Shown here one piece after another: positions 15,639-25,931 of a stretch of 64,000 nt of DNA. Source of the DNA: Chryseobacterium aahli (GTDB lineage Bacteria > Bacteroidota > Bacteroidia > Flavobacteriales > Weeksellaceae); contig NZ_JALDNB010000003.1 in assembly GCF_022699665.1 (NCBI RefSeq), positions 494,635 through 558,634 on the forward strand. Reading direction: 5' to 3'. Below the pieces are notes generated by a model, which saw nothing but the letters and a program-made list of their open reading frames with translations, made no database searches and was not told the DNA's origin. The position numbers and the translations under genes were made by a program. Every line of letters begins with the position of its first letter. Position 1 is the stretch's first letter.

Positions 15639-18404
15639 ATGAAACGTATTTATTTGGTACCGACAGTTCTGATGAGTTGTGTAGGTTTTACATTTGCGCA
15701 AAATAAAATCTCTGATACTGTAAAGGATGAGACTAAAATGAAAGACATTGATGAAGTGGTAATGGTTGGTTACGGCTCTCAGAAGAAATCTGATGTTACC
15801 GGAGCAATAGGATCTGTGAAGAGCGAAGATTTCAATAAAGGTCTAGTAGCTAACGTTGGTCAGCTTCTTCAAGGGAAAGTTGCCGGAGTAAATGTTGCAA
15901 ACGTGAGCGGTGAGCCTGGAGCCAATCAAAACATTGTGATTCGTGGAGTAGGAAGTTTACGTTCTGGAACTACGCCTTTGTATGTTATAGACGGTTTTGT
16001 AATCGATAACAGCAATACAGGAGTTGCCAACAACCCGATGAACTTTATTAATCCCGACGATATTGCATCAATGGATGTGCTGAAAGATGCGTCTGCATCA
16101 GCTATCTACGGTGCGAGAGGAGCAAATGGTGTCATCGTAATTACCACAAAAAAAGGAAAAAAAGGAAGAACAGAAATGAATCTTTCTTCATCACTGACGG
16201 TTTCTAATCTTGCCAATAAAATGAATGTTTTCAGCGCAGATGAATTCAGAAAGCAGGTAAATGGAATGGGAGCGAAGATTGATGACATGGGCGGAAGTAC
16301 AGACTGGCAGGACGAATTGACTCGTACAGCAATTTCAAAAAACCTAAATTTCTCAGCAGCCGGAGCAACCGAAAATTCTAATTACTACGCTGCTTTAGGG
16401 TATGAAGATCAGGAAGGAATTCTTTATAATAGTTCTTTGAGAAGATATTCCGGTCGTGTAAATGTTTCTCAAAAAGCATTTGACGGAAGGGTAAATATTG
16501 ACTTCAACATCAATGGAAGTAAAACTGAAAACGACAGGCCAAGTGTGACAAGCATGGTTTCCACAATGTTGACACTCAACCCTACTTATCCGGCATATAC
16601 GAATGGTTCGCCAACTACTGTTTTTAATAATGGAGCTTTCAATCCGCTGATACGTCAGGATATTTATACAGATTTTACAAATAACAACAGAATCTTAGCC
16701 AATGTTTCTCCGTCAGTTGAAATTATTAAAGGTTTAACTTATAAATTAAATTTAGGAGTAGATTACTCAAGTGCAGACAGAGTTGTACAAAATATGCCAC
16801 ACGCTGTTCCTTTGGAAAATGGAAGTTTAAATCTAAATTATTTCACAAATAACAATACGCTGGTTGAGAATTATCTAACCTATAAATTTAAAGTTCAAAA
16901 CCACGATTTTAATGTTATGGCTGGGCATTCTTACCAAAGGCTTTTCTTAGTGGCAAGAGGTTGGAATTATTTGAATTTCCCAAACAATGGTATTGAGCCA
17001 CAATATCAAATTCCTGCGGGTGACAAAACTACAATGACTTCATCGTCTATTGCCAACAGAAACGAACTGCAGTCTTGGTTTGGAAGAGTAAACTACGACT
17101 ATCAGGATAAATATCTATTAACTGCTACTTTAAGGGCTGATGGTTCATCAAAATTTGGTGAAAATAATAGATACGGCTATTTTCCTTCTGTAGCTGCTGG
17201 ATGGAATATCAGCAAAGAAAGTTTTCTTTCGGATGTTGATATGATCAGTAATTTAAAATTGAGAGGAAGTTGGGGTAGAACCGGAAATCAGGAAATTCCA
17301 AATAAAATTACCAAAAAAAGCTACAAATCTGCATCAGACGGAAGCGGAATGGCAACCTATCCAATGGACGACAGCGGAAATTATCCGGTGGGAATTTATT
17401 TGGTAAGAGCCAATAATCCTGATCTTCAATGGGAAGTAACTACTCAAACCAATGTAGGTGTTGATTTTGGAGTTTTAAACAACAGAGTGACCGGTACGGT
17501 AGATTTCTTTAAAAAAGTTTCAAACAATATTCTTTTAGAAATAAGTCCTGAAGATCCTATTGAACCGGCAGAGACAATGTGGAAAAATATTCCGAATATG
17601 TCGATTCATAACACAGGTTGGGAATTTGCGCTTGACTACAGCAGCGATAGAAACAAATCTTTTACTTACAGTATAGGAGCCAACGCAACCTTCATTAAAA
17701 ATAAAGTGCAAGATTCTCCGTACCAAGTAATTTCAACAGGTGAAGCTCAAGGTCCCGGAACTACGAATGCGGTAATCAACGGTTACTTAAACAATGAGCC
17801 TATTGGAACTTTTTATGTGCGCGAATTTGTCGGATTAAGTCAAAACGGAACCAATATTTTCAGAGATGTAGATGGTGACGGAATCATCACAGATAATGAT
17901 AGAGTAGCAGCAGGAAGCGCATTGCCAGATTTTACTTATAATTTGTATGTGAAAATGGCGTACAGAAATTTTGATCTTGGACTGAATTTCAACGGAGTTT
18001 CAGGAAACATGATCTACAACAACACTGCTTCCACTTTGTTTACGAGAGGTCGTTTGGGACTTTCTCAAAACACAACTGACGCAGCAACTCAATTTCCTAA
18101 CGAAAGTGTAAACAATACCAATGTAATTTCAACGAGATATTTAGAGAAAGGAGATTTCTTAAGATTAAATAATGCCACATTAGGATATAATTTGAATCCT
18201 AAATTTTTGGGAATAGGAGATCATGTGAGAAATATAAGACTTTCTGTTACCGCACAAAATTTATTCGTCATTACAAAATATTCGGGTTTTGATCCGGAAA
18301 TCAATACAGGTATTTCTCAAGGCGGAATTCAGTCATTCGGAATTGACTATGCTACCTATCCAAAAGCAAGAAGCTTCGTGTTTGGCGTTAATATAGGATT
18401 TTAA
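15639..18404 (+). CDS. SusC/RagA-type TonB-linked outer membrane transporter
   Basis: 921 residues from the ATG at 15639 (MKRIYLVPTVLMSCVGFTFA is a good signal peptide; the TTG at 15609 would precede the promoter box). After the signal peptide comes directly the TonB box DEVVMVGYGSQKK, the plug domain (VAGVNVANVSGEPG, IVIRGVGSLRSG, YVIDGFVID, GVIVITTKKGKKG) and the 22-strand barrel ending GVNIGF. The carboxypeptidase-D-like N-terminal domain found in most SusC proteins is missing. With the adjacent SusD it forms a nutrient importer; the neighbouring phosphatases suggest an organophosphate or its alcohol moiety. Confidence 0.93.
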   Translation: MKRIYLVPTVLMSCVGFTFAQNKISDTVKDETKMKDIDEVVMVGYGSQKKSDVTGAIGSVKSEDFNKGLVANVGQLLQGKVAGVNVANVSGEPGANQNIVIRGVGSLRSGTTPLYVIDGFVIDNSNTGVANNPMNFINPDDIASMDVLKDASASAIYGARGANGVIVITTKKGKKGRTEMNLSSSLTVSNLANKMNVFSADEFRKQVNGMGAKIDDMGGSTDWQDELTRTAISKNLNFSAAGATENSNYYAALGYEDQEGILYNSSLRRYSGRVNVSQKAFDGRVNIDFNINGSKTENDRPSVTSMVSTMLTLNPTYPAYTNGSPTTVFNNGAFNPLIRQDIYTDFTNNNRILANVSPSVEIIKGLTYKLNLGVDYSSADRVVQNMPHAVPLENGSLNLNYFTNNNTLVENYLTYKFKVQNHDFNVMAGHSYQRLFLVARGWNYLNFPNNGIEPQYQIPAGDKTTMTSSSIANRNELQSWFGRVNYDYQDKYLLTATLRADGSSKFGENNRYGYFPSVAAGWNISKESFLSDVDMISNLKLRGSWGRTGNQEIPNKITKKSYKSASDGSGMATYPMDDSGNYPVGIYLVRANNPDLQWEVTTQTNVGVDFGVLNNRVTGTVDFFKKVSNNILLEISPEDPIEPAETMWKNIPNMSIHNTGWEFALDYSSDRNKSFTYSIGANATFIKNKVQDSPYQVISTGEAQGPGTTNAVINGYLNNEPIGTFYVREFVGLSQNGTNIFRDVDGDGIITDNDRVAAGSALPDFTYNLYVKMAYRNFDLGLNFNGVSGNMIYNNTASTLFTRGRLGLSQNTTDAATQFPNESVNNTNVISTRYLEKGDFLRLNNATLGYNLNPKFLGIGDHVRNIRLSVTAQNLFVITKYSGFDPEINTGISQGGIQSFGIDYATYPKARSFVFGVNIGF

Positions 18405-18427
18405 TTAAAATTTTAAAAAAGAAAAAA

Positions 18428-20164
18428 ATGAAAAATAAATTTTTACTAGGAATAGCAAGTCTTACCGCTCTATTTGCAGTAGGCTGTACAGATCTTTCGG
18501 AAGAAATTATAGATGAATCTTTGGATGTTCAGACAGATAATATTGTTTTGGCAGTAATGGCTCCAGCTTACGGGCCGCTTCCGGATGCGTTTACTCATAC
18601 TAAAAACTATGGCTTGCAGTTGGTGAGTTCAGATCAGGCAATTTTGCCACCAAGAGGAAGCGGAAATGATTGGTACGATGGCGGAAAGTATATAGAACTT
18701 CATCAACACAATACCACAACCACAAATGTTGTGGTGAGAGATACCTGGAATGCTTTTACATTAATGCTTTCCAGAACGATCACGGCAATTGAAAGATTGC
18801 AGCCACTTGCGGCAACAGATCCTCAGGCCGCTAAGGCTTTGGCAGAAATGCGAGGTTTGAGAGCGTATTACAATATGCTGATGCTTGATTACTGGGGAAT
18901 TGCCTTTAAAAAAGATGCCGCAAGTGAGCAGTCAATTATTTTAAGAAAAGCTGATGCTGTAAGTTATATTGAAAGCGAATTTCTTGCAGTTGTCAATCAA
19001 TTAGATAATACAAAAGGTCCGGGAAGAATTTCTCAAGCTTCAGTGAACGGGTTTTTAGCTCAATTGTATTTAAATGCAGGAGTGTACAGAAATCCTTACG
19101 GAACGCCTACTTTTGCTGCTACAGATATGGATAAGGTGATTGAGTATACAAACAAAGTAATCAATTCGGGGTTATTCATTTTGTCGCCAGAATATTTCTC
19201 TATTTTCGACGATAATAATCATTCAAACAAAGAATTGATTTTTGCAATCGATCAACGCTCAAATCTAACAACGTCACACAACAGATTAGCATACTGGTCG
19301 CTTTCAGGAAGTCAATATCCATTAGCAGCTTTCCCAAAAGCAAACGGAACAGACGGTCCTGCTTTAACTAAATATTTCTATAACACTTGGGTACAAGCTT
19401 ACGGAAGTACAGATCCCGCGCAAGCTGATGCGAGATTTTACAAAGAGAACCTGGTGATTCCACAGAATTTACAGAATCTTACGGGAGTGAGCCCAGCAAA
19501 TGATGGCAATCAGTATTTTCTGGTAAATGGCGCTACGTATCAAATTAACAGAGGTATTCTGCGTGGTATTCAGTGGGGTTTAAGAAATCCAGCTAATGGA
19601 CAACCTTTCAAGATGGAAAACGGACAATATAAAATTTACCCAATGATCGAGCAAAGAGACGGTTTTACAAGCTATGTGAACCACAGTATTGATATTGATC
19701 TTGAAAATCCTAACAATAAAGATTACTCAGACGGTTACAGAGTGGCAAAATATCAATTCAGCAGTACTTCAGATACAGGAAGAAATAAAGGTCAGGCTGA
19801 TATTGTTTTGCTAAGGTTGGCTGACGTTTATCTGATGAGAGCCGAAGCTCAATTAAGAAAAGGTAATAATGGTGCGGCCTTAGCTGACGTTAATGTAGTA
19901 CGAGCTTCAAGAACAGCTCGTCCACAAGTGACTCCACCCGCTTTAACTTCAATTAATCTTGATTTACTTTACCGTGAAAGAGGTTTTGAACTGTATTGGG
20001 AATATAGCAGAAGAACAGATATGATTAGATTTGGTCATTTTGAAGATGTTTATGCTTCGAAGACCAATGCTGATCCTAGAAAAAGACTGTTTCCAATTCC
20101 TCAATCTGCGATCGATGGAGCATCAAGTGCGCCAGGATATCTGGTTCAGAATGAAGGATACTAA
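18428..20164 (+). CDS. SusD/RagB-family outer membrane lipoprotein
   Basis: 578 residues beginning with a lipoprotein signal (LTALFAVGCTDLSEE, lipobox cysteine at residue 20). The helical TPR-like scaffold is typical (ALAEMRGLRAYYNMLMLDYWG, VNGFLAQLYLNAGVY) and the SusD C-terminal signature is present (VLLRLADVYLMRAEAQLRKG, LYRERGFELYWEYSRRTDMIRFG, KRLFPIPQSAI). It binds substrate at the cell surface and delivers it to SusC, 23 bases upstream in the same transcript, which ends at the hairpin at 20187-20226. Confidence 0.93.
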   Translation: MKNKFLLGIASLTALFAVGCTDLSEEIIDESLDVQTDNIVLAVMAPAYGPLPDAFTHTKNYGLQLVSSDQAILPPRGSGNDWYDGGKYIELHQHNTTTTNVVVRDTWNAFTLMLSRTITAIERLQPLAATDPQAAKALAEMRGLRAYYNMLMLDYWGIAFKKDAASEQSIILRKADAVSYIESEFLAVVNQLDNTKGPGRISQASVNGFLAQLYLNAGVYRNPYGTPTFAATDMDKVIEYTNKVINSGLFILSPEYFSIFDDNNHSNKELIFAIDQRSNLTTSHNRLAYWSLSGSQYPLAAFPKANGTDGPALTKYFYNTWVQAYGSTDPAQADARFYKENLVIPQNLQNLTGVSPANDGNQYFLVNGATYQINRGILRGIQWGLRNPANGQPFKMENGQYKIYPMIEQRDGFTSYVNHSIDIDLENPNNKDYSDGYRVAKYQFSSTSDTGRNKGQADIVLLRLADVYLMRAEAQLRKGNNGAALADVNVVRASRTARPQVTPPALTSINLDLLYRERGFELYWEYSRRTDMIRFGHFEDVYASKTNADPRKRLFPIPQSAIDGASSAPGYLVQNEGY

Positions 20165-20186
20165 TTTTACAATTTTTTACTTTCCA

Positions 20187-20226
20187 AAAAACTGTCAGCA
20201 GAATTTCTGCTGACAGTTTTGATTTT
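20187..20226 (+). terminator. Intrinsic terminator after susD
   Basis: A long stem, ACTGTCAGCAG against CTGCTGACAGT with flanking A:T pairs, a small loop, followed by TTTTGATTTT. Confidence 0.8.
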
Positions 20227-20382
20227 ATAGAACAATTTTAATCATTTTACGTAGTACAGAAATATTACTAAATTTTGATCTAAATCAGAATTAAAGATCA
20301 AGGTAAAGATTACAAGCTAAAAGCCTTAGAAAAGGGTAATTCTTACAACCAATATACGATGTAATTTATAAACTTTAAAATT

Positions 20383-21003
20383 CTATTGTTTTGCCAGAAT
20401 TTCCATCAGTAGGAGTAAAGTGATCAGCTTCTTAGAAGATTGGTAATCGGGATTTAGTTTTTTGCGTATTTCGCCTAGAGTTTTACTTAGTTTATTGCTT
20501 ACCGTTTTGTTACTTATACCCAAAGCTTCTGCGGTTTCGTCAACAGACATATTTTTACGTATTCTCATATCAAAAACTTTTTGTTCGGTCATCGGAAGCT
20601 GTGAAACCACGGTGTCAATCATTTCAAATAGAGCAGAAATATCATTTTCTTCAAGAATTTCAAAATATTCTGTATCTGTAATTTCTATTAACATGTCAGA
20701 TTCATCAATGCTTATAATTGATGAATCTTTTTTTGAACTTTTATAAAAATCAATTATTCTGTAATGCAGATGACGCAACAGGTAGCCTTTTGCATTTTCA
20801 GACTCATCAGATTGTATTGTATCCGTATCTTCAAGAATTTTAATCCAGAGGTTTTGTAAAATCTCTTCTGCGATTTCTCTCTTCTTCGTTCTTCCCAAAA
20901 CAAAAGCATAAAGACTATCCCAATATCTTTCATACAAAAGCATAAAAGCAGTTCTGTCTCCAGTTTTTATTTTATTCAATAAAGTTTGATCTGTCAGGTT
21001 CAT
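20383..21003 (-). CDS. ECF RNA polymerase sigma factor
   Basis: 206 residues. Sigma region 2 is at the N-terminus (DRTAFMLLYERYWDSLYAFV, REIAEEILQNLWIKILED) and region 4 near residues 130-185 (QLPMTEQKVFDMRIRKNMSV, DETAEALGISNKTVSNKLSK). It resembles the Bacteroidota FecI-like group that works with a FecR anti-sigma factor and a TonB receptor. The divergent genes at 21242 and 22235 are exactly these partners, 238 bases away. A short hydrophobic C-terminal tail (LITLLLLMEILAKQ) is usual in the group. Confidence 0.9.
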   Translation of the reverse strand: MNLTDQTLLNKIKTGDRTAFMLLYERYWDSLYAFVLGRTKKREIAEEILQNLWIKILEDTDTIQSDESENAKGYLLRHLHYRIIDFYKSSKKDSSIISIDESDMLIEITDTEYFEILEENDISALFEMIDTVVSQLPMTEQKVFDMRIRKNMSVDETAEALGISNKTVSNKLSKTLGEIRKKLNPDYQSSKKLITLLLLMEILAKQ

Positions 21004-21241
21004 AATTGCACTTGCAAAATTACCTAATGTAAAATTAACTTTTTGTGAACTTTCGTAAATCTAGTATTAATTATTTCGAAGAAATAGCTTTCAAATATGA
21101 ATGGAATGTTGATAATGTATCATAAACCGATAAGATTATGAACAAGTTGGTTGTAATGTTAATTAGATGTTACACTGGCTCTGGGGAAGTTTTTCAATTT
21201 CACAGTCTTATCAGTAGTAGGCATTTAGAATTAAATATTTT

Positions 21242-22186
21242 ATGAAGAGTTTAAATTATAAGAAAGTTGAAGCATTTGTTTTCAGACTTTGGTACCGAGA
21301 AGTTTCCGGAGAAAAAATCTCACAGAAGGAAACTGAAATTTTGGAAAAATGGAAATTTCAGGTTGGGAAAGATTTGGATGTCAATCAGATCAACGAATCA
21401 AAGCAAAAAATTTTATTGGCATTAGAGCCTTATTTTATTCAATCAAAACATATTAATCAGAAAAGCATCTCCAGAAAATATTGGTATCAGGCTGCAGCAA
21501 TTATGCTGTTCTTAATATCATTGGGCGGAATTTTCACCTATCATACTTACTTTAAACCAGATGTATATGTTGCAGATCTGGGAAACCGAAAAATTCATCT
21601 GGCTGACGGTTCCACGGTCACCTTATTTCACGGTGCTGAACTTACGGTAGAAAAATCTTTTCCTGCAGATACAAGAATTGTTGCTTTAAAGGGAGATGCA
21701 ATATTTTCTGTGGCAAAATCTAAAATACATCCATTTATTGTAAATGCCGATGGTTTCAAAACTAAAGTTTTAGGAACGGTTTTTAAAATCTCGCAGTCAG
21801 GAAATGATAAAGCGGTTGATCTTTATGAGGGTAAAGTAGCTGTTTCTTATGCAGGTGTTCCGATATCTTATCTGAAGCCCAATCAGGTGTGGACTAATTT
21901 CGGGATAGCCCGTACAGCAGCAGTATATACAAAGAATACTGATTCACAATCGGGCAGAAAGAGTTCAAAAATAGAATCTTTAAGTTTTAATGAGGTACCG
22001 TTTGGTGAAATTATAGAAGTCTTGAAAAAGAATTACAGTATCAATATTTTTTATCCTGCAGGAATAGGAACTAAAAAGATTTCAGCAGAACTTAAAGGAA
22101 ATATAGATGAAAATATTGAAGTTTTAGCTTTTGCTGTAGGAATGGAAGTTCAGAAAGATAATAATACATATACCCTGAAAAAGTAG
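21242..22186 (+). CDS. FecR-family anti-sigma factor
   Basis: 314 residues: a cytoplasmic N-terminal sigma-binding helix region with the family's W-Y pattern (VFRLWYREVSGEKI), one transmembrane helix (YWYQAAAIMLFLISLGGIFT), then the periplasmic FecR domain (RKIHLADGSTVTLFHGAELT, VALKGDAIFSVAKSKIHPFI, TKVLGTVFKISQ) and a C-terminal STN-like segment (SLSFNEVPFGEIIEVLKKNY). It should relay the state of the TonB receptor at 22235 to the sigma factor at 20383. Separated from the receptor gene by 48 bases, so co-transcribed. Confidence 0.92.
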   Translation: MKSLNYKKVEAFVFRLWYREVSGEKISQKETEILEKWKFQVGKDLDVNQINESKQKILLALEPYFIQSKHINQKSISRKYWYQAAAIMLFLISLGGIFTYHTYFKPDVYVADLGNRKIHLADGSTVTLFHGAELTVEKSFPADTRIVALKGDAIFSVAKSKIHPFIVNADGFKTKVLGTVFKISQSGNDKAVDLYEGKVAVSYAGVPISYLKPNQVWTNFGIARTAAVYTKNTDSQSGRKSSKIESLSFNEVPFGEIIEVLKKNYSINIFYPAGIGTKKISAELKGNIDENIEVLAFAVGMEVQKDNNTYTLKK

Positions 22187-22234
22187 CAGACAATTTTATA
22201 AAAATATTCTTCTAATAAAAGGAAATAAATAATA

Positions 22235-25200
22235 ATGAGAAAAATGAAATGTGGGCTAACGGTAGCGGCTGTATTTTTTGCAGTATCGTTGCAAGCACAG
22301 GAATTGACACAAAAAGTATTTTTTGCCTTTCCTGCAGGCAGCCCTTTAGTTAAAACCCTGGAGGAGTTTGCGGCAAGAACGGGTTTGGGGCTTACCTATT
22401 CTAAAGAAGATTTTAAAGGACTTAAAATAAAAAATGTTAAATGCGAAAGCATTCCGGTGAGTGATTGCTTAAAGGAAGTTATAACAGGGCTTCCTGTGGT
22501 TTTCAGAATGAGAGGGAATTTAATATCTCTGAAATATAATGGATCAAATGCTGTAGTATCGGGAAATGGGCATCTTTCGGGAAAAATTGTAAATGAAGTT
22601 GGAGAACCTGTTACAAGAGCAGTGGTAAGTGTTGCAGGAAAAATCGTGGTTACCGATAATAATGGGGATTTTTCTCTGGATCTTCCATCTGGAGAATACA
22701 CACTTACCGTAAAAGCTGAAAAATACAGCTCATTGCGTGTAGAAAAGCTTACAGTAAAAGGTAATGAAATCAACACTGTTTCTTTTGCGATGAGATCTGC
22801 ATCTGAAAATGAAACATCTATCAAAGAAGTGGTGATTACCGGTATCCGAAAGGCAGATACACAAGCTGGTTTACTGGCACAGCAGAAAAAGGCGGCTCAG
22901 ATGAGCGACGGTATTTCTGCAGAGCAAATCTCCAAAACACCGGATAGTGATGTAGGAGCTACACTGAAAAGAGTAACCGGTGTTACTACGGTGGACAATA
23001 AATATGTGGTAGTGCGTTCTATGGGCGAACGTTGGAATACGGCAGCGATGGACGGTATCAATCTTCCAAGCACAGAAGTGTATAACAATAATTTTTCATT
23101 CGATATTATCCCTACTGCGATGGTAGAGAGTGTGGTAGTGAGTAAAACCGCTACTCCGGATATGAACGCCAGCTTTGCAGGAGGTTATGTGGAAGTACAT
23201 ACAAAAGATATTCCGAATAAAGATTTCTTAACGCTTAGTATGGGTTCTTCTTATAACGATATTTCTACGTTTAAGGAGTTTCTTACAAGACAGAGAGGGA
23301 AGAACGATTACTGGGGATATGATGACGGGACAAGAAATTTCCCAAAAGGGCTGGAGCCAATGGACTGGAATAATCCTCAGTTTTTCGAGCAGTCTAAACA
23401 GTTTAAGGACAACTTTTCTACTTTTAAAACAACAGCAGACCTAAACTCAAATTATCAGTTGGCTTTCGGAAAAAGCTTTAAGATGAAAAACAATAACAAG
23501 TGGGGATTTGCAGGAGCTGTAACTGTAAGAAATGAACAGAATAAATTAGATATAGACCACACGGGTAGAGGAAACTGGCTGGATACCGCAGGACCCATAG
23601 GGAAAGAGCAGCAGCAGGGCTTGGCACCGGTAAAATTTTACAACTTCAAAAATAAAGGAGCTTCTTATTCTTACAATTCTACAGTGGCAGGAATGTTGAA
23701 TTTCGGATTGCAGCTGGGAAAAAGCAGAATTTCGTTCCGCAATTCGTATACCCATATTTATGATAATACCCTTACAAGGGTAACCGGATGGAACGAATAT
23801 ACCGGAGGAAGCGGAATGCCGGAAAATGCAGAGGCATCATACAACTATTTTTATAACGGAGTAATTCCGAATAATGATCCTTCTCAGCTTCAGTCGATGG
23901 ATAGACCTTATACGGATAATACAGTTTATCCAGTTTATCAGACTTTACTGCAAAATAAATTAGAAGGAAGCCATAAAATAGGAAACGCCGAGCTGAGCTG
24001 GTTTGCAGCAAGAACAGGGGTAGAATCAGACACAAAAGACTATACACAACATCAAACCTATTATCAATTTATTGGTAACGAAATTTTAACCTACAATCAA
24101 ATTTATAATTCCGGGAATAATTTTTCCAGAGGATATATAGAAAGCAAAGAGACCGATTACAATTTTGGAACATCGTTCAAATGGATTATGGATACGGGAA
24201 ACTTCAAAAATGATATTAAAGTAGGTTATGCCGGAGCATTGAAAAACAATACCAATGCACAGGAAAAATTCTTCTTGAAAGTAGATGAAAATCGAGCAAA
24301 TGTCCCAATCAACGAACGAAATTATTTAATGATGTATGGGGCTTTGACAGATTGGTTCGATGGTTCTCACTATACAACAGGCGGAATCGGCTGGCAGACC
24401 AAACCATTGTATAAAAACAGCAAATACGAGGGCGAGGTTACCCAACACGCTCCTTATTTGATGTTGGATAACCGTTTGGGAAGTAAGCTACGTTTGGTAT
24501 GGGGTGTTCGGGCAGAGTATTTCAAATATGAGCAAATCTCACAGCAGTTAGATCCTGATGATTCACGAAATCTTAACAAAGAACCAATTGAAGACAGGGT
24601 TTGGCAATGGATGCCTTCTGCCAACTTTACGTATAGTCCAACCAATAAAATGAATCTTAGGTTAGCCTATGGCCGTTCTGTATTACGTCCGCAGTTTAAC
24701 GAAAGAACAGGCCTTCCTTACTTTGATCCGGTAGCTAATGCTTTGATTTATAATACGGAATTAACTTCATCTGTAATCGATAATTACGATTTTAAGTTTG
24801 AGTGGTTTCCTGGATTAGGAGAAATTATCTCTGCAGGATTATATTACAAAGATATTGACCGCCCTATAGAACGGGAAGGATATATCTCCAATGAGGGCAA
24901 TTTATATCTCTATAACGGAAATTCAGCCAATGCAAAGCTTAAAGGTTTTGAAGTAGAGGTAAGAAAAAATCTTGGCTTCATAGCAGAAAATACATTGCTG
25001 AATAACCTATTTGTGAGTGGAAATTTCACTTATAATGATACGAAAGTTGTTGCATTTAAAAACCGTTTCAATACTGAAAATAATGCTGAAACCTACGAAG
25101 TAGAGCGTCCACTTTATGGGCAGACTCCTTGGGCATATAATCTGGGATTATCGTATGACGGAGAACGGTTAGGACTAAACTTCCTCTACAATGCTAAAGG

Positions 25201-25537
25201 TGAACAATATATTACCGTGGGCTATGACTATAACGGAGAAGAAATCCAGAGACCTTATGCCGTGGCAGATGCACAGGTGTCATATAAACTGCTTAAAGAT
25301 AAAAACCTTGAAATAAAATTCAATGCTAAAAACATTTTTAACAGAGTAATAGAATATTATAACAATTATAATTCTTATTCGGTGCAAACAGCAGATGGAA
25401 ATACTATCGCTGCAACAAGGGAGGGTTTAGGACTGATGCCCGGAGCAACGGATAAGTATGATAAGGATATAGACAAAATCCTGTTCCGTGCATACAGAGG
25501 CAGAACTTTAGGATTGAGCATAAATTATACATTTTAA
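22235..25537 (+). CDS. TonB-dependent receptor with N-terminal signalling (STN) domain
   Basis: 1100 residues. Signal peptide (CGLTVAAVFFAVSLQAQ), then an STN domain (residues about 30-110: VKTLEEFAARTGLGLTYSKE), a carboxypeptidase-regulatory-like beta domain (about 113-190: LSGKIVNEVGEPVTRAVVSV), TonB box and plug (EVVITGIRKADTQAG, GVTTVDNKYVVVRSMGERWN, FAGGYVEVHTKDIP) and a barrel ending LGLSINYTF. The STN domain and the sigma/FecR pair upstream mark it as a signalling transducer: ligand uptake turns on its own locus. The substrate is unknown; nearby genes encode lipoproteins and a protease. Confidence 0.93.
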   Translation: MRKMKCGLTVAAVFFAVSLQAQELTQKVFFAFPAGSPLVKTLEEFAARTGLGLTYSKEDFKGLKIKNVKCESIPVSDCLKEVITGLPVVFRMRGNLISLKYNGSNAVVSGNGHLSGKIVNEVGEPVTRAVVSVAGKIVVTDNNGDFSLDLPSGEYTLTVKAEKYSSLRVEKLTVKGNEINTVSFAMRSASENETSIKEVVITGIRKADTQAGLLAQQKKAAQMSDGISAEQISKTPDSDVGATLKRVTGVTTVDNKYVVVRSMGERWNTAAMDGINLPSTEVYNNNFSFDIIPTAMVESVVVSKTATPDMNASFAGGYVEVHTKDIPNKDFLTLSMGSSYNDISTFKEFLTRQRGKNDYWGYDDGTRNFPKGLEPMDWNNPQFFEQSKQFKDNFSTFKTTADLNSNYQLAFGKSFKMKNNNKWGFAGAVTVRNEQNKLDIDHTGRGNWLDTAGPIGKEQQQGLAPVKFYNFKNKGASYSYNSTVAGMLNFGLQLGKSRISFRNSYTHIYDNTLTRVTGWNEYTGGSGMPENAEASYNYFYNGVIPNNDPSQLQSMDRPYTDNTVYPVYQTLLQNKLEGSHKIGNAELSWFAARTGVESDTKDYTQHQTYYQFIGNEILTYNQIYNSGNNFSRGYIESKETDYNFGTSFKWIMDTGNFKNDIKVGYAGALKNNTNAQEKFFLKVDENRANVPINERNYLMMYGALTDWFDGSHYTTGGIGWQTKPLYKNSKYEGEVTQHAPYLMLDNRLGSKLRLVWGVRAEYFKYEQISQQLDPDDSRNLNKEPIEDRVWQWMPSANFTYSPTNKMNLRLAYGRSVLRPQFNERTGLPYFDPVANALIYNTELTSSVIDNYDFKFEWFPGLGEIISAGLYYKDIDRPIEREGYISNEGNLYLYNGNSANAKLKGFEVEVRKNLGFIAENTLLNNLFVSGNFTYNDTKVVAFKNRFNTENNAETYEVERPLYGQTPWAYNLGLSYDGERLGLNFLYNAKGEQYITVGYDYNGEEIQRPYAVADAQVSYKLLKDKNLEIKFNAKNIFNRVIEYYNNYNSYSVQTADGNTIAATREGLGLMPGATDKYDKDIDKILFRAYRGRTLGLSINYTF

Positions 25538-25931
25538 AATGTTCATTGTCATTCGGAGGAGTAACCTTAGGCCTGTTAACGAATCCATAAAATATCTCGA
25601 CAGACTTGATACGACAGAGAAACAAAATAAACATCAGCCCGTAAGCTGAAAAAGCGCAGCGTTCATTCAACCGTAAAACCATTATCTGAGGAAAACCCGC
25701 CTTTCGGAGTGAGAAATCTTAGAGCGTATAGCATACCAACCGTGCTCGTCAAGTGCTGGTTTTGCAAAGATTTTGGAATTTCGGTAATACCTTCACGATG
25801 TTGTGCCTTTCGGCATTGCGAAGATCATAAACAAAAAATGGAGACAAAAAGGCATTGTCTCCCGGCTAATTAACCTGTTTCGGGCAATAAAATGCGAAGC
25901 CCGAGACAAAACTACTAAATTACTAAATATT
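25538..25931. other. GC-richer spacer with hairpins, no gene
   Basis: No convincing coding frame. The spacer is visibly richer in G+C than its surroundings and holds short perfect hairpins, for example GGAGACA/TGTCTCC (about 25839-25861) and CGGGC/GCCCG (about 25879-25901). It starts with a TGTCATTCGGAGGAGTAACC-like stretch of the kind found as dispersed intergenic repeats in flavobacterial genomes; that comparison is from memory. Confidence 0.35.

Noticed and set aside
25803..25931. 43-residue extension of the beta-helical lipoprotein
   Set aside because: It would bury the lipoprotein signal and is read from the hairpin spacer.
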